From contig NZ_MWZD01000013.1 of the NCBI RefSeq assembly GCF_002982315.1, positions 62,001 to 126,000 of the forward strand: a DNA stretch of 64,000 nt, given 5' to 3'. Each line of letters starts with the position of its first letter. Position 1 is the first letter of the stretch. The position numbers and the translations under genes are program-made. Shown here one piece after another: positions 7,001-16,131 of this stretch. Source of the stretch: Leucobacter massiliensis (GTDB lineage Bacteria > Actinomycetota > Actinomycetes > Actinomycetales > Microbacteriaceae). The notes beneath the pieces were generated by a model. That model did not search any database. It was not told the origin of the DNA and saw only the letters and a list, made by a program, of their open reading frames with translations.

Positions 7001-9586
7001 TCAGGCCTCCCGATCGGCCTGCTGTGCGCGCAGGGCGCGCTCGACGCCGGCGAGGTGCTCGGTAACCATGCGGCGCGGGGCGGCGGGAGCGTCGGCGTGC
7101 GCGTCGAGCCAGGCGCGGGTCGCGTCCGCGAGTCGCTGGTCGGCGAGCTCGGCAGGGTAGAAGCCCTCGATCAGCTCCTCGGCGATGGCGTAGCTGCGCG
7201 ACTCCCACACGGGAAGCAGCGCCTCGAAGAAGCGCTCCACGTAGGGTTCGAGCAGGCCGCGGTCGTGGGCGCGGCCGAATCCGAGACCGGTGGCGCGCAC
7301 GATCGCATTGGGCTTGTCGCTCTCTTCGAAGACGGAGGCCCAGGCGCGGGCCTTGTCCTCGGCGGTGGGCAGTGCCGCGCGGGCGTGCGCGGCGGACTGG
7401 TTGCCTGTGGCGGTGCGGTCCTCGGCGAGCCGGCTCTCGATCTGCTCTTCGCCCGCCCGGCCCCCGGCGGCGAGCGCGATGAGCAGCTCCCAGCCGAGGT
7501 CCGTGTCGATGTCGAGGCCGTCGAGGGGCAGGGAGCCGTCGAACAGCCCCTGCACGGTATCGAGCTGGTCTTCGCTTGCCGCGAGCTGCGCGAACGACTT
7601 CACGAACTGGAACTGGCGGTCCGAGCCGGGCTCCGCGTCGACCGCCAGACGCCACAGCGCGTCGCCCACCCGTTCGAGGGTCTCAGCGCGGCGCGAGGGG
7701 TCGACGTAACTGGATGCGGCGAGCAGCAGCTGCCCGAGCAGGGTGCGCAGCGTGGTGGATGCGTCCTCGGCGGCGATGTGCGAGAGCACGATGTCGACGA
7801 AGCGGGACGCGGGAAGCTCGGCGTCGCGGGTGGCATCCCAGAGTGTGCCCCAGAGCAGTGCGCGGGCGAGGGAGTCCTCGACGTCCCCGAGCCGCTCGGC
7901 GGCGGTGGCCAGCGAGCGCTCGTCGAGCCGGATCTTGGCGTAGCTCAGGTCGTCGTCGTTGAGCAGCAGCAGATCCGGCTGTGCGGTTCCCACCAGCTCG
8001 GGAACCTCGGTGCGTGCGCCGTCCACGTCGAGTTCGATGCGGTGCACGCGGCGCACGCCCTCCTCGCTCGCCGCGTAGAGGCCGACGCCGATGCGGTGGG
8101 GGCGCAGCGTCGGGTAGTCGGGGGCGGCGGTCTGCTCGATGGCGAAGCTCGTGTAGCGGCCCTCCGCGTCGATCTCGAAGACGGGGCGCAGCGTGTTGAC
8201 GCCGGCGGTCTCGAGCCACAGCTTCGACCACTCGGCGAGGTTGCGGCCGCTGTGCGCTTCGAGCTCCGCGAGCAGGTCACCGAGCTCGGTGTTGCCGTGG
8301 TGGTGCTTCACGAAGTAGTCGTGGACGCCGCGCATGAAGGGCTCACGGCCCACCCAGGCGACGAGCTGCTTGAGCACGGAGGCGCCCTTGGCGTAGGTGA
8401 TGCCGTCGAAGTTGACGAGCACGTCCTCGAGGTCGCGGATGGGGGCGACGATGGGGTGGGTGGAGGGGAGCTGATCCTGCCGGTAGGCCCACGACTTCTC
8501 GGAGGCGACGAAGGTGGTCCAGCACTCGGTCCACTCGGTGGCCTCCGCGACGCCGAGCGTCGACATGTACTCCGCGAAGGACTCGTTGAGCCACAGATCG
8601 TTCCACCAGCGCATGGTCACGAGGTCGCCGAACCACATGTGCGCGAGTTCGTGCAGGATCGTGACGACGCGGCGCTCGCGCATGGCGTCGGTGACCTGGC
8701 TGCGGAACACGTACGCCTCCGTGAAGGTGATGGCGCCCGCGTTCTCCATCGCGCCCATGTTGTACTCGGGCACGAAGAGCTGGTCGTACTTGTCGAAGGG
8801 GTACGGGTAGTCGAACTGCTCCTCGAAGAATGCGAAGCCCTCGCGGGTCTTCTCGAAGATGTAGTCGGCGTCGAGGTACTCGGAGAGGGATGCACGGCAG
8901 AACACTCCGAGCGGGATCGTGCGCCCGTCACGGCTGATCAGCTCGGAGCGCACGACCGAGTAGGGGCCGGCGATGAGCGCGGTGATGTAGCTCGACATGA
9001 CGGGAGTGGGCTCGAAGGTCCACGTCGCGATGTCCTGCTCGGTCCAGTCCGTGCCCTGGGCGCCCGCCTTGCGGCCGGCCGGGACCGGCGCGGGCGTGGG
9101 CTGGTTGCTGACGATCTGCCAGCGGGCGGGCGCGGTGACGGTGAACTGGAAGGTGGCCTTCAGATCGGGCTGCTCGAAGACGGCGAACATGCGGCGCGAG
9201 TCCGGCACCTCGAACTGCGAGTAGAGGTAGACCTCGCCGTCGGCGGGGTCGACGAAGCGGTGCAGGCCCTCGCCGGTGTTGGTGTACCGCTGCGTGGAGA
9301 CGATCCTCACCGTGTTCTCGGCCGCGAGGCCGGGGAGCTGCACGCGGGAGTCGGCGAAGAGCCCGGCCGGGTCGAGGGACTCGCCATTGAGTTCGATGCG
9401 CTCGACCGAGTCGGCGATGAGGTCGACGAAGGTGGCGGCACCGGGCTGCGCGGAGAAGTGGATCGTCGTCTCCGCGGCGAAGGTCTCGGGGCCCTGGGTG
9501 AGGTCGAGCGCGACCTCGTAGCGCTCGGTGGAGACGATGCTCGCGCGCTCGCGGGCCTCTTCGCGGGTGAGGTTGGTTCCTGGCAC
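7001..9586 (-). CDS. pepN: Aminopeptidase N (M1 metallopeptidase)
   Basis: A zinc aminopeptidase that removes N-terminal residues from peptides in the cytoplasm. The 861-residue length is normal for actinobacterial PepN. Visible signatures are GAMENAGAI (substrate amino-terminus binding) and, about 35 residues later, HELAHMWFG followed by NESFAEY, giving the two His and the Glu zinc ligands plus the catalytic Glu. The C-terminal ERAP1-like helical domain covers roughly 530-850. The GTG at 9586 is preferred because GAGGAGC lies 4 nt upstream and it yields the usual short N-terminus; an in-frame start at 9760 would add a Pro/Ser-rich stretch. First gene of the operon with mscS and globin. Confidence 0.95.
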   Translation of the reverse strand: MPGTNLTREEARERASIVSTERYEVALDLTQGPETFAAETTIHFSAQPGAATFVDLIADSVERIELNGESLDPAGLFADSRVQLPGLAAENTVRIVSTQRYTNTGEGLHRFVDPADGEVYLYSQFEVPDSRRMFAVFEQPDLKATFQFTVTAPARWQIVSNQPTPAPVPAGRKAGAQGTDWTEQDIATWTFEPTPVMSSYITALIAGPYSVVRSELISRDGRTIPLGVFCRASLSEYLDADYIFEKTREGFAFFEEQFDYPYPFDKYDQLFVPEYNMGAMENAGAITFTEAYVFRSQVTDAMRERRVVTILHELAHMWFGDLVTMRWWNDLWLNESFAEYMSTLGVAEATEWTECWTTFVASEKSWAYRQDQLPSTHPIVAPIRDLEDVLVNFDGITYAKGASVLKQLVAWVGREPFMRGVHDYFVKHHHGNTELGDLLAELEAHSGRNLAEWSKLWLETAGVNTLRPVFEIDAEGRYTSFAIEQTAAPDYPTLRPHRIGVGLYAASEEGVRRVHRIELDVDGARTEVPELVGTAQPDLLLLNDDDLSYAKIRLDERSLATAAERLGDVEDSLARALLWGTLWDATRDAELPASRFVDIVLSHIAAEDASTTLRTLLGQLLLAASSYVDPSRRAETLERVGDALWRLAVDAEPGSDRQFQFVKSFAQLAASEDQLDTVQGLFDGSLPLDGLDIDTDLGWELLIALAAGGRAGEEQIESRLAEDRTATGNQSAAHARAALPTAEDKARAWASVFEESDKPNAIVRATGLGFGRAHDRGLLEPYVERFFEALLPVWESRSYAIAEELIEGFYPAELADQRLADATRAWLDAHADAPAAPRRMVTEHLAGVERALRAQQADREA

Positions 9587-9657
9587 TGGTGCTCCTCGGC
9601 TGGGAATCGATGACGGCGCGCGGCCCTCGTGAGGCCGCGGCGATGGGTACGGGATCA

Positions 9658-9663
9658 AGCCTA
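9658..9663 (-). promoter_or_regulatory. -10 hexamer of pepN promoter
   Basis: Minus-strand TAGGCT about 72 nt upstream of the pepN GTG. This message has a leader and a Shine-Dalgarno, unlike the divergent reductase gene whose -10 lies at 9721. Confidence 0.45.
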
Positions 9664-9720
9664 TGCCCGGGGGCTGTGCGCGTGCGCTGGGGGGCGCTTC
9701 ACGTGCCGGGGCGGGGTCGC

Positions 9721-9726
9721 TATCAT
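9721..9726 (+). promoter_or_regulatory. -10 hexamer of leaderless reductase-gene promoter
   Basis: TATCAT followed by 6 nt and the ATG at 9733; fixes the start although the frame is open further upstream. Confidence 0.6.
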
Positions 9727-9732
9727 GGGCGC

Positions 9733-10350
9733 ATGAGCCAGGAAAGCGCGCCGCAGTCACCGTCCGTCGAGTTCTACTTCGACCCCATCTGCCCGTGGTG
9801 CTGGATGACGAGCCGCTGGGCTGCCGAGGTGTCCGCGGTGCGCGGCTTCGAGATCGACTGGCGCCCCATCAGCCTGGCGATCCTGAACGAGGGGCAGGAT
9901 CACGGCGCGTACGGCGAAGCGCACTTCCAGGGCAAGCGGATGGGCCGCGTGGCGATCGCGGTGCGTGACGCGCACGGCGGGGCGAAGGTCGGCGAGCTGT
10001 ACACGGCGCTGGGGGAGCGGATCCACCCCGGCGGGCGCTCCGACACCGACGGGATCATCGCCGAGGCGCTCGCCGAGATCGGCCTTCCCGCCGAGCTGGC
10101 GGCCGCGGCGGACGCCGAAGAGCACGACGACGCGCTGCGCGCGAACACGGATCACGCGATGGAGATCGCGGGGCCCGATGTGGGGGTGCCGATCATCTCG
10201 ATCGACGGTGTGTCGTTCTTCGGCCCGGTGGTCACCCCGGCGCCCACGGGGGAGCAGGCGCTGCGCCTGTGGGACGGCATCGCGGCCGCTGCGAGCGTGC
10301 CCGGTTTCTACGAGCTGAAGCGCGGCCGGACCCGGGGCCCGCAGTTCTAG
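9733..10350 (+). CDS. DsbA-family oxidoreductase, Rv2466c-like (mycothiol-dependent)
   Basis: A 205-residue thioredoxin-fold protein with a helical insertion. FYFDPICPWCWMTSRW near residue 14 holds the CPWC active site; VPIISIDG near residue 152 supplies the cis-proline loop. The sequence and the neighbourhood (pepN, rpiB, nei) match mycobacterial Rv2466c, a mycothiol-dependent reductase known for activating nitro compounds. That the thiol is mycothiol here is supported by mshC in the same window, but the physiological substrate is unknown. No signal peptide, so it is cytoplasmic. Confidence 0.85.
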   Translation: MSQESAPQSPSVEFYFDPICPWCWMTSRWAAEVSAVRGFEIDWRPISLAILNEGQDHGAYGEAHFQGKRMGRVAIAVRDAHGGAKVGELYTALGERIHPGGRSDTDGIIAEALAEIGLPAELAAAADAEEHDDALRANTDHAMEIAGPDVGVPIISIDGVSFFGPVVTPAPTGEQALRLWDGIAAAASVPGFYELKRGRTRGPQF

Positions 10351-10449
10351 GCGTCTCCATTCGGCGCACGCCTCCTCCGGGGATCCTCTGATCCGGCTCG
10401 GGGGCGCCGCACGGAGGGCCTGGCGCGCAGGCGGGGCCCCCGGTCCCGG

Positions 10450-10455
10450 TATCCT
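10450..10455 (+). promoter_or_regulatory. -10 hexamer of leaderless rpiB promoter
   Basis: TATCCT followed by 7 nt and the ATG at 10463; an in-frame TTG at 10457 lies inside the spacer and is rejected as start. Confidence 0.6.
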
Positions 10456-10462
10456 GTTGCGC

Positions 10463-10954
10463 ATGCGCATTCACCTCGCCACGGACCATGCCGGACTCGA
10501 ATTCAGCCACCGACTGCAGCAGCATTTGAGCGAGCAGGGACACGAGGTCGTCGACCACGGGCCCGCTGAATACGACGCGCTCGACGACTACCCCTCCTTC
10601 TGCATCAACGCCGCGATCGGGGTCGCCCGCGACGAGCGGGACGGGGTCGAGGCGCTGGGCGTGGTGTTCGGGGGCTCCGGCAACGGCGAGCAGATGTCCG
10701 CGAACAAGGTGCAGGGGATCCGGGCCGCCCTGGTCTGGAACGAGTCGACGGCGACGCTCGCCCGGGAGCACAACAACGCGAACGTGATCTCCATCGGCGC
10801 GCGTCAGCACCCCGTGGAGGATGCGATCCGGTTCATCGACCTGTTCATCGCGACGCCCTTCCCCGGTGACGAGCGGCACGTCCGCCGTATCTCGCAGCTC
10901 GGCGAGTACGAGCGAACGGGTGCCATCGCGGGCAAGCAGATCGACGAGCTGTAG
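10463..10954 (+). CDS. rpiB: Ribose-5-phosphate isomerase B
   Basis: Interconverts ribulose 5-phosphate and ribose 5-phosphate in the pentose phosphate pathway. The 163-residue product begins MRIHLATDHAGLEFSHRL, with the conserved phosphate-binding DHAG, and carries GVVFGGSGNGEQMSANK at about 69-85; the mycobacterial-type enzyme uses a Glu (here E80) in place of the Cys of E. coli RpiB. NNANVISIGARQ near residue 103 is also family-typical. The Nei-type glycosylase gene follows after 15 nt and is probably cotranscribed. Confidence 0.94.
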   Translation: MRIHLATDHAGLEFSHRLQQHLSEQGHEVVDHGPAEYDALDDYPSFCINAAIGVARDERDGVEALGVVFGGSGNGEQMSANKVQGIRAALVWNESTATLAREHNNANVISIGARQHPVEDAIRFIDLFIATPFPGDERHVRRISQLGEYERTGAIAGKQIDEL

Positions 10955-10969
10955 GGATCGCGCACCGCA

Positions 10970-11965
10970 ATGCCCGAGGGTCACTCCGTCCATCGCATCG
11001 CCCGTCAGTTCTCCGTCAACTTCGTGGGGACCTCGCCGGAGGTCACGAGCCCGCAGGGCCGTTTCGCGCAGGGCGCTGAACTGCTGAGCGGGCGTGAGAT
11101 GACGGACGCGCGCGCCGTGGGCAAGCAGATGTTCCTGGAGTTCGCGGGGGAGCGCTGGCTGCGGGTCCACCTGGGCATCTACGGCGCGTGGGATTTCGCG
11201 GGCGATGTGCGCGTGGATCCTGCGATCCAGATCCACGCGAGCAAGTTCGGGCGCGGTCGGCTGGGGCAGACCGGCATGGCGGGGGTGGTCGACGAGGAAG
11301 GCGAGGACTCGGTGGCGTCGATCGGCGCGCCGCGCCGTGCGCGTCTGCAGCGCGTGCAGATGGCGGAGCACGACCGCGCGGGGGAGGTCGCGAGCGCCTT
11401 TCCCCCTGACCCGGTCGGGCAGGTGCGGGTGCGCCTGCTGAACGAGCGGGTGTGCGCCGATCTGCGCGGGCCGACGGCCTGCGAGGTGCTGAGCCCCGGG
11501 GAGGTCGACGCCGTGGTCCAGCGGCTCGGACCGGATCCCGCGAACGCGAACACTCCCGCTGAGCGCGACCGTTTCGTGGAGCGCGCCCGCAAGAAGCGCA
11601 CCCCCATCGGGCTGGTGCTCATGGACCAGTCGGTGATCGCGGGGATCGGCAACGTCTACCGCGCGGAGCTGCTCTTCCGCGCGGGCCTCGATCCGCACAC
11701 TCCCGCGAACACGCTCGACCGCACGGTGCTCGAAGCGCTGTGGGACGACTGGGCTCATCTGCTGGAGATCGGGATCACGGTCGGGCAGATGATCACGATC
11801 GACGGGCTGGAGGGCGAGGACTATCGCCGCGCGCTCGCCGAACGGGACGAGCGGCACTGGGTGTACAAGCTGGAGGGTACGCCGTGCAAGCGCTGCGGGG
11901 CGAACATCCTGCTCGAGGAGTTCGGCGCCCGCAAGCTGTATTGGTGCGCGGGCTGCCAGTCCTGA
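10970..11965 (+). CDS. Fpg/Nei family DNA glycosylase (Nei-like)
   Basis: Base-excision repair glycosylase/AP lyase for oxidised bases. The 331-residue protein starts MPEGHSVHR; after Met removal Pro2 is the Schiff-base nucleophile and Glu3 the acid catalyst. DQSVIAGIGNVYRAELLFRAG at about 219-239 is the helix-two-turn-helix, and the C-terminal zinc finger is CKRCGANI...WCAGC (four Cys). The GHSVHR start places it with Nei-like proteins such as Rv2464c rather than MutM. There is a modest Shine-Dalgarno (AGGGA). It lies 15 nt after rpiB, as in mycobacteria. Confidence 0.92.
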   Translation: MPEGHSVHRIARQFSVNFVGTSPEVTSPQGRFAQGAELLSGREMTDARAVGKQMFLEFAGERWLRVHLGIYGAWDFAGDVRVDPAIQIHASKFGRGRLGQTGMAGVVDEEGEDSVASIGAPRRARLQRVQMAEHDRAGEVASAFPPDPVGQVRVRLLNERVCADLRGPTACEVLSPGEVDAVVQRLGPDPANANTPAERDRFVERARKKRTPIGLVLMDQSVIAGIGNVYRAELLFRAGLDPHTPANTLDRTVLEALWDDWAHLLEIGITVGQMITIDGLEGEDYRRALAERDERHWVYKLEGTPCKRCGANILLEEFGARKLYWCAGCQS

Positions 11966-11974
11966 GGCGCCGGG

Positions 11975-12001
11975 CCACATCCGATGTGGGGTTGATAGGG
12001 T
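11975..12001 (+). promoter_or_regulatory. Small dyad and -10 hexamer before the membrane-protein pair
   Basis: CCACAT-ccg-ATGTGG (11975-11989) is a 6-bp perfect stem or operator, followed at 11996-12001 by TAGGGT, a possible -10. The ATG at 12056 then has a leader of about 47 nt with GAGGAG. Confidence 0.3.
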
Positions 12002-12055
12002 GTATGGACGAGCGCGGCCCGGCCGGCCCGTCCCCGAAGCGATCGAGGAGCAACG

Positions 12056-12529
12056 ATGAACAGTGCGAGCGCGCCTCCCGCCGAGCGTGAGGCCCCCCTC
12101 GCCCAGGATGCGTCGACCGGCGTGACGGGAGACGCCGCGGCGGCCGCCCCGGGTGCGGAGCGCTCCGCGGCGGACCGTTTCATGCGCCGTCTGCTGCGCG
12201 TGAGCGAAGTCGACCGTTCGGCGAAGGTGCAGCGCGAGGCGCACCGAGGGTTCCGCACCTCGCTGATCGTGTCCGGAGTGCGCTGCCTCATCAGTTACCT
12301 CGCGATCCCGATCCTCGTCCCGATCCTGGGCGTGGCGGGGGTCTTCGCGGCTCCGGTCGGGATCCTGCTCTGCGTGGTCGCCGTGCTGAACGGCATCTAC
12401 AGCGTGCGCCGTTTCTGGATCAGCGATCACCGCTCGCGGTGGATGTACACCTGGTTCATGGCCGTGGTGTTCGCGATCCTGGCTGTGGCGCTGGTGACGG
12501 ACGTCAGCCGGATCGCGGGGGCGCTGTGA
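12056..12529 (+). CDS. Small actinobacterial membrane protein, function unknown
   Basis: A 157-residue protein with a polar, Ala-rich N-terminal region (about 65 residues including basic MRRLLRVSEVDRSAKVQREAHRG) and then two or three membrane segments: about 70-100 (VSGVRCLISYLAIPILVPI and the following stretch), 105-122 and 133-150. The basic segment before the first helix should lie in the cytoplasm. GAGGAG precedes the ATG. A second small membrane protein follows 29 nt downstream and is probably cotranscribed. I do not recognise a functional family. Confidence 0.72.
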   Translation: MNSASAPPAEREAPLAQDASTGVTGDAAAAAPGAERSAADRFMRRLLRVSEVDRSAKVQREAHRGFRTSLIVSGVRCLISYLAIPILVPILGVAGVFAAPVGILLCVVAVLNGIYSVRRFWISDHRSRWMYTWFMAVVFAILAVALVTDVSRIAGAL

Positions 12530-12558
12530 GCCCTGTGGCGGACCGGGATCGAGGAGGA

Positions 12559-12750
12559 ATGGTGAGCGAACAGGAGGCCGCTGGCGCGGCACGTGCGGAC
12601 GAGGTGCTGAGGAGCGAGGCTGCTCCCGGGGCGGAAGGTGCCGATGAGGGGCCTGAGAGCGTCCCGCCGAAGGCCTGGGTGACGCTCGTGCTCTTCGCCG
12701 CGTTCGTGGTCGCGTTCGGCACCTGCGCCTCCACCTTCATGTTCGACTGA
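12559..12750 (+). CDS. Single-pass membrane microprotein, function unknown
   Basis: A 63-residue protein: about 38 acidic, Ala/Gly/Glu-rich residues and then one hydrophobic helix (WVTLVLFAAFVVAFGTCASTFMF) that ends almost at the C-terminus, a tail-anchored layout. GAGGAGG lies so close to the ATG at 12559 that the GTG at 12562 may be the actual start. It follows another small membrane protein, so the two may act together in the membrane. Its stop overlaps the stop of the convergent EamA gene by 14 nt. Confidence 0.6.
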   Translation: MVSEQEAAGAARADEVLRSEAAPGAEGADEGPESVPPKAWVTLVLFAAFVVAFGTCASTFMFD

Positions 12751-13669
12751 GACTGCGGCGCGGCAGCTCGCCGAGGCGCACGGTGATGACGCCCGCGATG
12801 ATGAGGGCGGCTCCGAGCCACTGCATGCCCGTCGGGAGAATGGCCAGCAGCAGTATCGTCCACACGATCCCGAACAGGGGCTCGGAATAGCCGGTGAAGC
12901 TGGCCATGGTGGCGCCCAGCCGTCGAGAGGCGGAGACGCCGAGGACGTAGGCGAGCACGGTGGAGATGAGCGCCATGCCCGCGACCACGGCCAGCGGTGA
13001 GAGTTCGGCGCCCGCGATGACGGGGGCGGTGCTCGTGACGGCGAAGGGGAGAATCCCGATCGCGGAGACGAGGCCCAGCGCGATCGCGGCGACCGCGAGC
13101 CCGAGGCCGACGAAGGGCAAAGGCGGGATGCCGTGGTCGCTCGCGGCCCCGGTCGCATAGTAGGCGGCGTTGCCGACGGCCGCGACGAGGGCGAAGAGCA
13201 CCCCCAGCGGGTGCAGTGCCCCCTCGAGGCCGGCCCCGGACACGGCGATGAGGCCGACCACGGCGAGGCCGGCGCCGAGGAGCGTGAGGCGCGAGGGCGC
13301 GAGCCGGCTGCGCGCCCACACCCACAGCACCAGCAGCACCGGTCCCATGAACTCGATGAGCAGCGCGAGACTGGGGGCGATGAAGCCGACGGCCAGGAAG
13401 AACGCGAGCTGGCACCCGGCGACGGCGAGCAGGCCGAAGAGCAGCAGTGAGCGCCACGCGCGGCGCACCAGTCCCCACTGTCCCCGGAGCATCATGAGGC
13501 TCGGCACCGCGAGCACGAGTGCGGCGACCGTGATGCGGGCGGTGGCCGCGGCTCCCGCACTCCATCCGGCCGAGATCAGCGAGCTCGCGAAGATACCGGA
13601 GAGGGCGAAGCTCGCCGCCGATCCGATGGCGAGCAGAAAGCCCGTGTAGGGCGGCTGAGCGGCACGCAC
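12737..13669 (-). CDS. EamA/DMT family transporter
   Basis: About 310 residues forming ten predicted membrane helices in two EamA repeats (about 10-135 and 150-285), as in drug/metabolite transporters of the RhtA/YdcZ kind; many export amino acids or metabolites. The end RLGELPRRSLSRT is a short basic cytoplasmic tail. The GTG at 13669 is preferred because GGAGG lies 7 nt upstream, while a GTG at 13678 leaves no spacing. The substrate is unknown. It is divergent from the M20 peptidase gene. Confidence 0.82.
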   Translation of the reverse strand: MRAAQPPYTGFLLAIGSAASFALSGIFASSLISAGWSAGAAATARITVAALVLAVPSLMMLRGQWGLVRRAWRSLLLFGLLAVAGCQLAFFLAVGFIAPSLALLIEFMGPVLLVLWVWARSRLAPSRLTLLGAGLAVVGLIAVSGAGLEGALHPLGVLFALVAAVGNAAYYATGAASDHGIPPLPFVGLGLAVAAIALGLVSAIGILPFAVTSTAPVIAGAELSPLAVVAGMALISTVLAYVLGVSASRRLGATMASFTGYSEPLFGIVWTILLLAILPTGMQWLGAALIIAGVITVRLGELPRRSLSRT

Positions 13670-13719
13670 CGTGGTCACCTCCGTCGATCCCGACCGCGCC
13701 GCACGCCGGCGCCCCTGCG

Positions 13720-13725
13720 AGCGTA
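13720..13725 (-). promoter_or_regulatory. -10 hexamer of EamA gene promoter
   Basis: Minus-strand TACGCT, giving a leader of about 44 nt before the GTG at 13669. Confidence 0.4.
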
Positions 13726-13817
13726 TCGTGTCGCGGCGGCTCCGTGATCGGGGTGGCCGCGCGCGCCGAGATGACGCCGCGAAACGCGGCCGCAGCGCCC
13801 ATGTCGGGGGCGGCGGC

Positions 13818-13823
13818 TACGCT
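13818..13823 (+). promoter_or_regulatory. -10 hexamer of leaderless M20 peptidase promoter
   Basis: TACGCT followed by 6 nt and the ATG at 13830; sets the start, since the reading frame stays open to 13671. Confidence 0.6.
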
Positions 13824-13829
13824 GGGAGC

Positions 13830-15167
13830 ATGAGCCACGAGACCCGCGAAGACGCCAGCACCGCAGCGCCAGAGCCGCAGCTCTCCGAGACGGCACGGAT
13901 CGCGCGCGATCTGATCCGCATCGACACCACGAACCGCGGCGGCGGCGACGCGGAACCCGAGCGCCCCGCAGCGGAGTACGTCGCCGCCTATCTGCGCGAG
14001 CTCGGCCTCGATCCGCGCATCATCGAGTCGCAGCCGGGTCGCGCGAGCGTCGTCGCGCGTGTTCCCGGGGCGGACCCCTCGCTACCGGCGCTGGTGCTGC
14101 ACGGTCATCTCGACGTGGTGCCCGCCGACCCGGCGAACTGGAGCGTCGACCCCTTCGCGGGCGTCGTGAAGGACGGGATGCTGTGGGGCCGGGGGGCGGT
14201 CGACATGAAGGACATGGACGCCATGATCCTGACGGCGGTCGCGGCGCTGCTGCGGGCGGGGGAGCTGCCGCGGCGGGAGGTGATCCTCGCCTTCTTCGCC
14301 GACGAGGAGAACGGTGGCGTCTTCGGCTCGCACTACCTGGTGCGGCATCACCCCGAGCTGTTCGCTGGGGCCCGGACGGCGATCAGCGAGGTCGGCGGGT
14401 ATTCGATCGACGTCGCGGGCACGCGCGCCTACCTCGTGCAGACGGGCGAGAAGGCGCTCGACTGGATCCGCCTGCGGGCCCGCGGCACCGCCGCGCATGG
14501 CTCCCGCCAGTGGGACGACAACGCGGTCACCCGGCTCGCGGAGGCGATCGCGGCCCTGGGCCGGCACGAGTGGCCGCTGCTGCTGTGCGACACGACGCGC
14601 GAGCTGATCGACGAGCTCGCGACGATCCTCGGCGAGGATCCCCGCGAGGTGACGCCCGACGAGCTGGTGCTCCGGCTCGGGAAGGGAGGCGGCTTCATCC
14701 AGGCGAGCCTGCGCACGACGAGCAACCCGACGGTGCTCAGCGCGGGCTACAAGCACAACGTCATTCCCGACACCGCGGAGGCACTGGTGGACGTGCGGCC
14801 GCTGCCGGGACGGCAGGAGGAGGTGCTGGCCGAGATCCAGCGCATCGTCGGACCGGACATCGAGATCGAGTCCGTGCACTCCGACATCGGACTGGAGGTT
14901 CCCTTCTCCGGCGAGCTGGTCGAGGCGATGACGGCCAGCCTGCGGCGCGCAGACCCCGAGGCTCGCGTGCTGCCCTATCTGCTGTCGGGCGGCACGGACA
15001 ACAAGGCGCTGTCCTCGCTCGGCATCTCGGGCTACGGTTTCGCCCCGCTGCGGCTGCCCGCCGAGCTCGACTTCCCCGGCATGTTCCACGGGGTGGACGA
15101 GCGCGTGCCGCTGGATGCGCTCGACTTCGGGCACGGCGTCCTGCTCGATCTGCTGCGCAGCTACTGA
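13830..15167 (+). CDS. M20 family dinuclear zinc peptidase/deacylase
   Basis: A 445-residue cytoplasmic metallohydrolase of the ArgE/DapE/CPG2 family. Metal ligands and catalytic residues are visible in order: [10 protein letters not shown] near residue 90 (His and general Asp), [12 protein letters not shown] near 122 (bridging Asp), FFADEENGG near 155 (catalytic Glu pair), an Asp/Glu site around ISEVGG near 187, and FHGVDERVP near 420 (last His). The dimerisation lid lies between about 210 and 330. The substrate is probably a dipeptide or N-acyl amino acid but cannot be assigned. Transcribed alone from a leaderless promoter. Confidence 0.88.
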   Translation: MSHETREDASTAAPEPQLSETARIARDLIRIDTTNRGGGDAEPERPAAEYVAAYLRELGLDPRIIESQPGRASVVARVPGADPSLPALVLHGHLDVVPADPANWSVDPFAGVVKDGMLWGRGAVDMKDMDAMILTAVAALLRAGELPRREVILAFFADEENGGVFGSHYLVRHHPELFAGARTAISEVGGYSIDVAGTRAYLVQTGEKALDWIRLRARGTAAHGSRQWDDNAVTRLAEAIAALGRHEWPLLLCDTTRELIDELATILGEDPREVTPDELVLRLGKGGGFIQASLRTTSNPTVLSAGYKHNVIPDTAEALVDVRPLPGRQEEVLAEIQRIVGPDIEIESVHSDIGLEVPFSGELVEAMTASLRRADPEARVLPYLLSGGTDNKALSSLGISGYGFAPLRLPAELDFPGMFHGVDERVPLDALDFGHGVLLDLLRSY

Positions 15168-15181
15168 GGGCCGGTCTGGGC

Positions 15182-15187
15182 TATCCT
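15182..15187 (+). promoter_or_regulatory. -10 hexamer of uppP-mshC promoter
   Basis: TATCCT 15 nt after the M20 stop; leader of about 40 nt before the uppP ATG, which has AGGAAAGGA as ribosome binding site. Confidence 0.45.
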
Positions 15188-15234
15188 GGACGGCGGCCCG
15201 AATCGGTGGCTTCGCGCTGCCAGGAAAGGAAACG

Positions 15235-16131
15235 ATGGGAATCTTCGAGGCGATCCTCCTCGGCATCATCCAGGGGCTCACCGAGTTTCTGCCGATCTCG
15301 TCGAGCGCGCATCTGCGGATCGCGAGCGAGCTGATGGGCATCGGCGACGCGGGCGCCGCCTTCACGGCGATCACGCAGATCGGCACGGAGGCGGCCGTGG
15401 TCGTGTTCTTCTGGCGCGACATCGTGCGCATCGTCGGTGCGTGGTTCGGATCCTTCACCGGACGGGTGCCGCGACGCGACCCGGATGTGCTGCTGGGGTG
15501 GTGGATCATCCTCGGCACGTTGCCCATCGTGGTGCTCGGGCTGCTGTTCCAGGACCAGATCGAGACGACCCTGCGTTCGCTCTGGTTCGTGGCCGCGACG
15601 CTGATCGTCTTCGGGATCCTGCTCGGCATCGCCGACTGGGCGGGGCGCAAGACCCGGCCACTGGAGCAGCTCACGTGGAAGCACGGCCTGATCTTCGGCT
15701 TCGCGCAGGCGATGGCGCTGATCCCTGGCGTCTCTCGCTCGGGCGGCACGATCACGGCGGGCCTGCTCATGGGGTACCGGCGGGAAGCCGCCGCACGCTA
15801 TGCCTTCCTGCTGGCGATTCCCGCCGTGTTCGGCTCGGGGTTCTATCAGCTCGTGAAGGAGGTCCGCGAGCCGAGCGGCGGCGCGCCGATGCTGATGACG
15901 CTCGTCGCCTCGGTGGTGGCCTTCCTCGTGGCGATCGTGGTGATCAAGTTCTTCATGAGCTACATCTCGAAGCGCAGCTTCATGCCGTTCGTGATCTACC
16001 GGGTGCTGCTCGGGATCGCGATCATGGTGCTGCTCGCGACGGGCGTGCTCACTCCTGAGAGCGGTGCCTCGCTCGCCACGGATGCTGGGACCAGCGTGAG
16101 CGACGCGGCGGCGATGGGAGCGGCGCAGTGA
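15235..16131 (+). CDS. uppP: Undecaprenyl-diphosphate phosphatase
   Basis: Integral membrane enzyme that recycles undecaprenyl diphosphate to the monophosphate carrier for cell-wall synthesis; it also underlies basal bacitracin resistance. The 298-residue product starts with the BacA/UppP signature [17 protein letters not shown] (residues 10-26) and has the second signature [14 protein letters not shown] near residue 164, plus about eight membrane helices. The Ala/Ser-rich tail is unremarkable. A strong Shine-Dalgarno precedes the ATG. mshC starts inside the uppP stop (GTGA). Confidence 0.95.
   Translation: MGIFEAILLGIIQGLTEFLPISSSAHLRIASELMGIGDAGAAFTAITQIGTEAAVVVFFWRDIVRIVGAWFGSFTGRVPRRDPDVLLGWWIILGTLPIVVLGLLFQDQIETTLRSLWFVAATLIVFGILLGIADWAGRKTRPLEQLTWKHGLIFGFAQAMALIPGVSRSGGTITAGLLMGYRREAAARYAFLLAIPAVFGSGFYQLVKEVREPSGGAPMLMTLVASVVAFLVAIVVIKFFMSYISKRSFMPFVIYRVLLGIAIMVLLATGVLTPESGASLATDAGTSVSDAAAMGAAQ

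Noticed and set aside
6725-9613. A 962-codon open frame on the plus strand opposite pepN
   Set aside because: It is the antisense shadow of pepN, rich in Val, Glu, Gly and His with no recognisable domain; pepN itself has complete catalytic motifs. Long antisense frames are expected at this G+C content.
10232-12592. A 786-codon minus-strand frame across rpiB and nei
   Set aside because: Its product is Arg/His/Pro-rich without motifs, while the plus strand carries conserved RpiB and Nei proteins.
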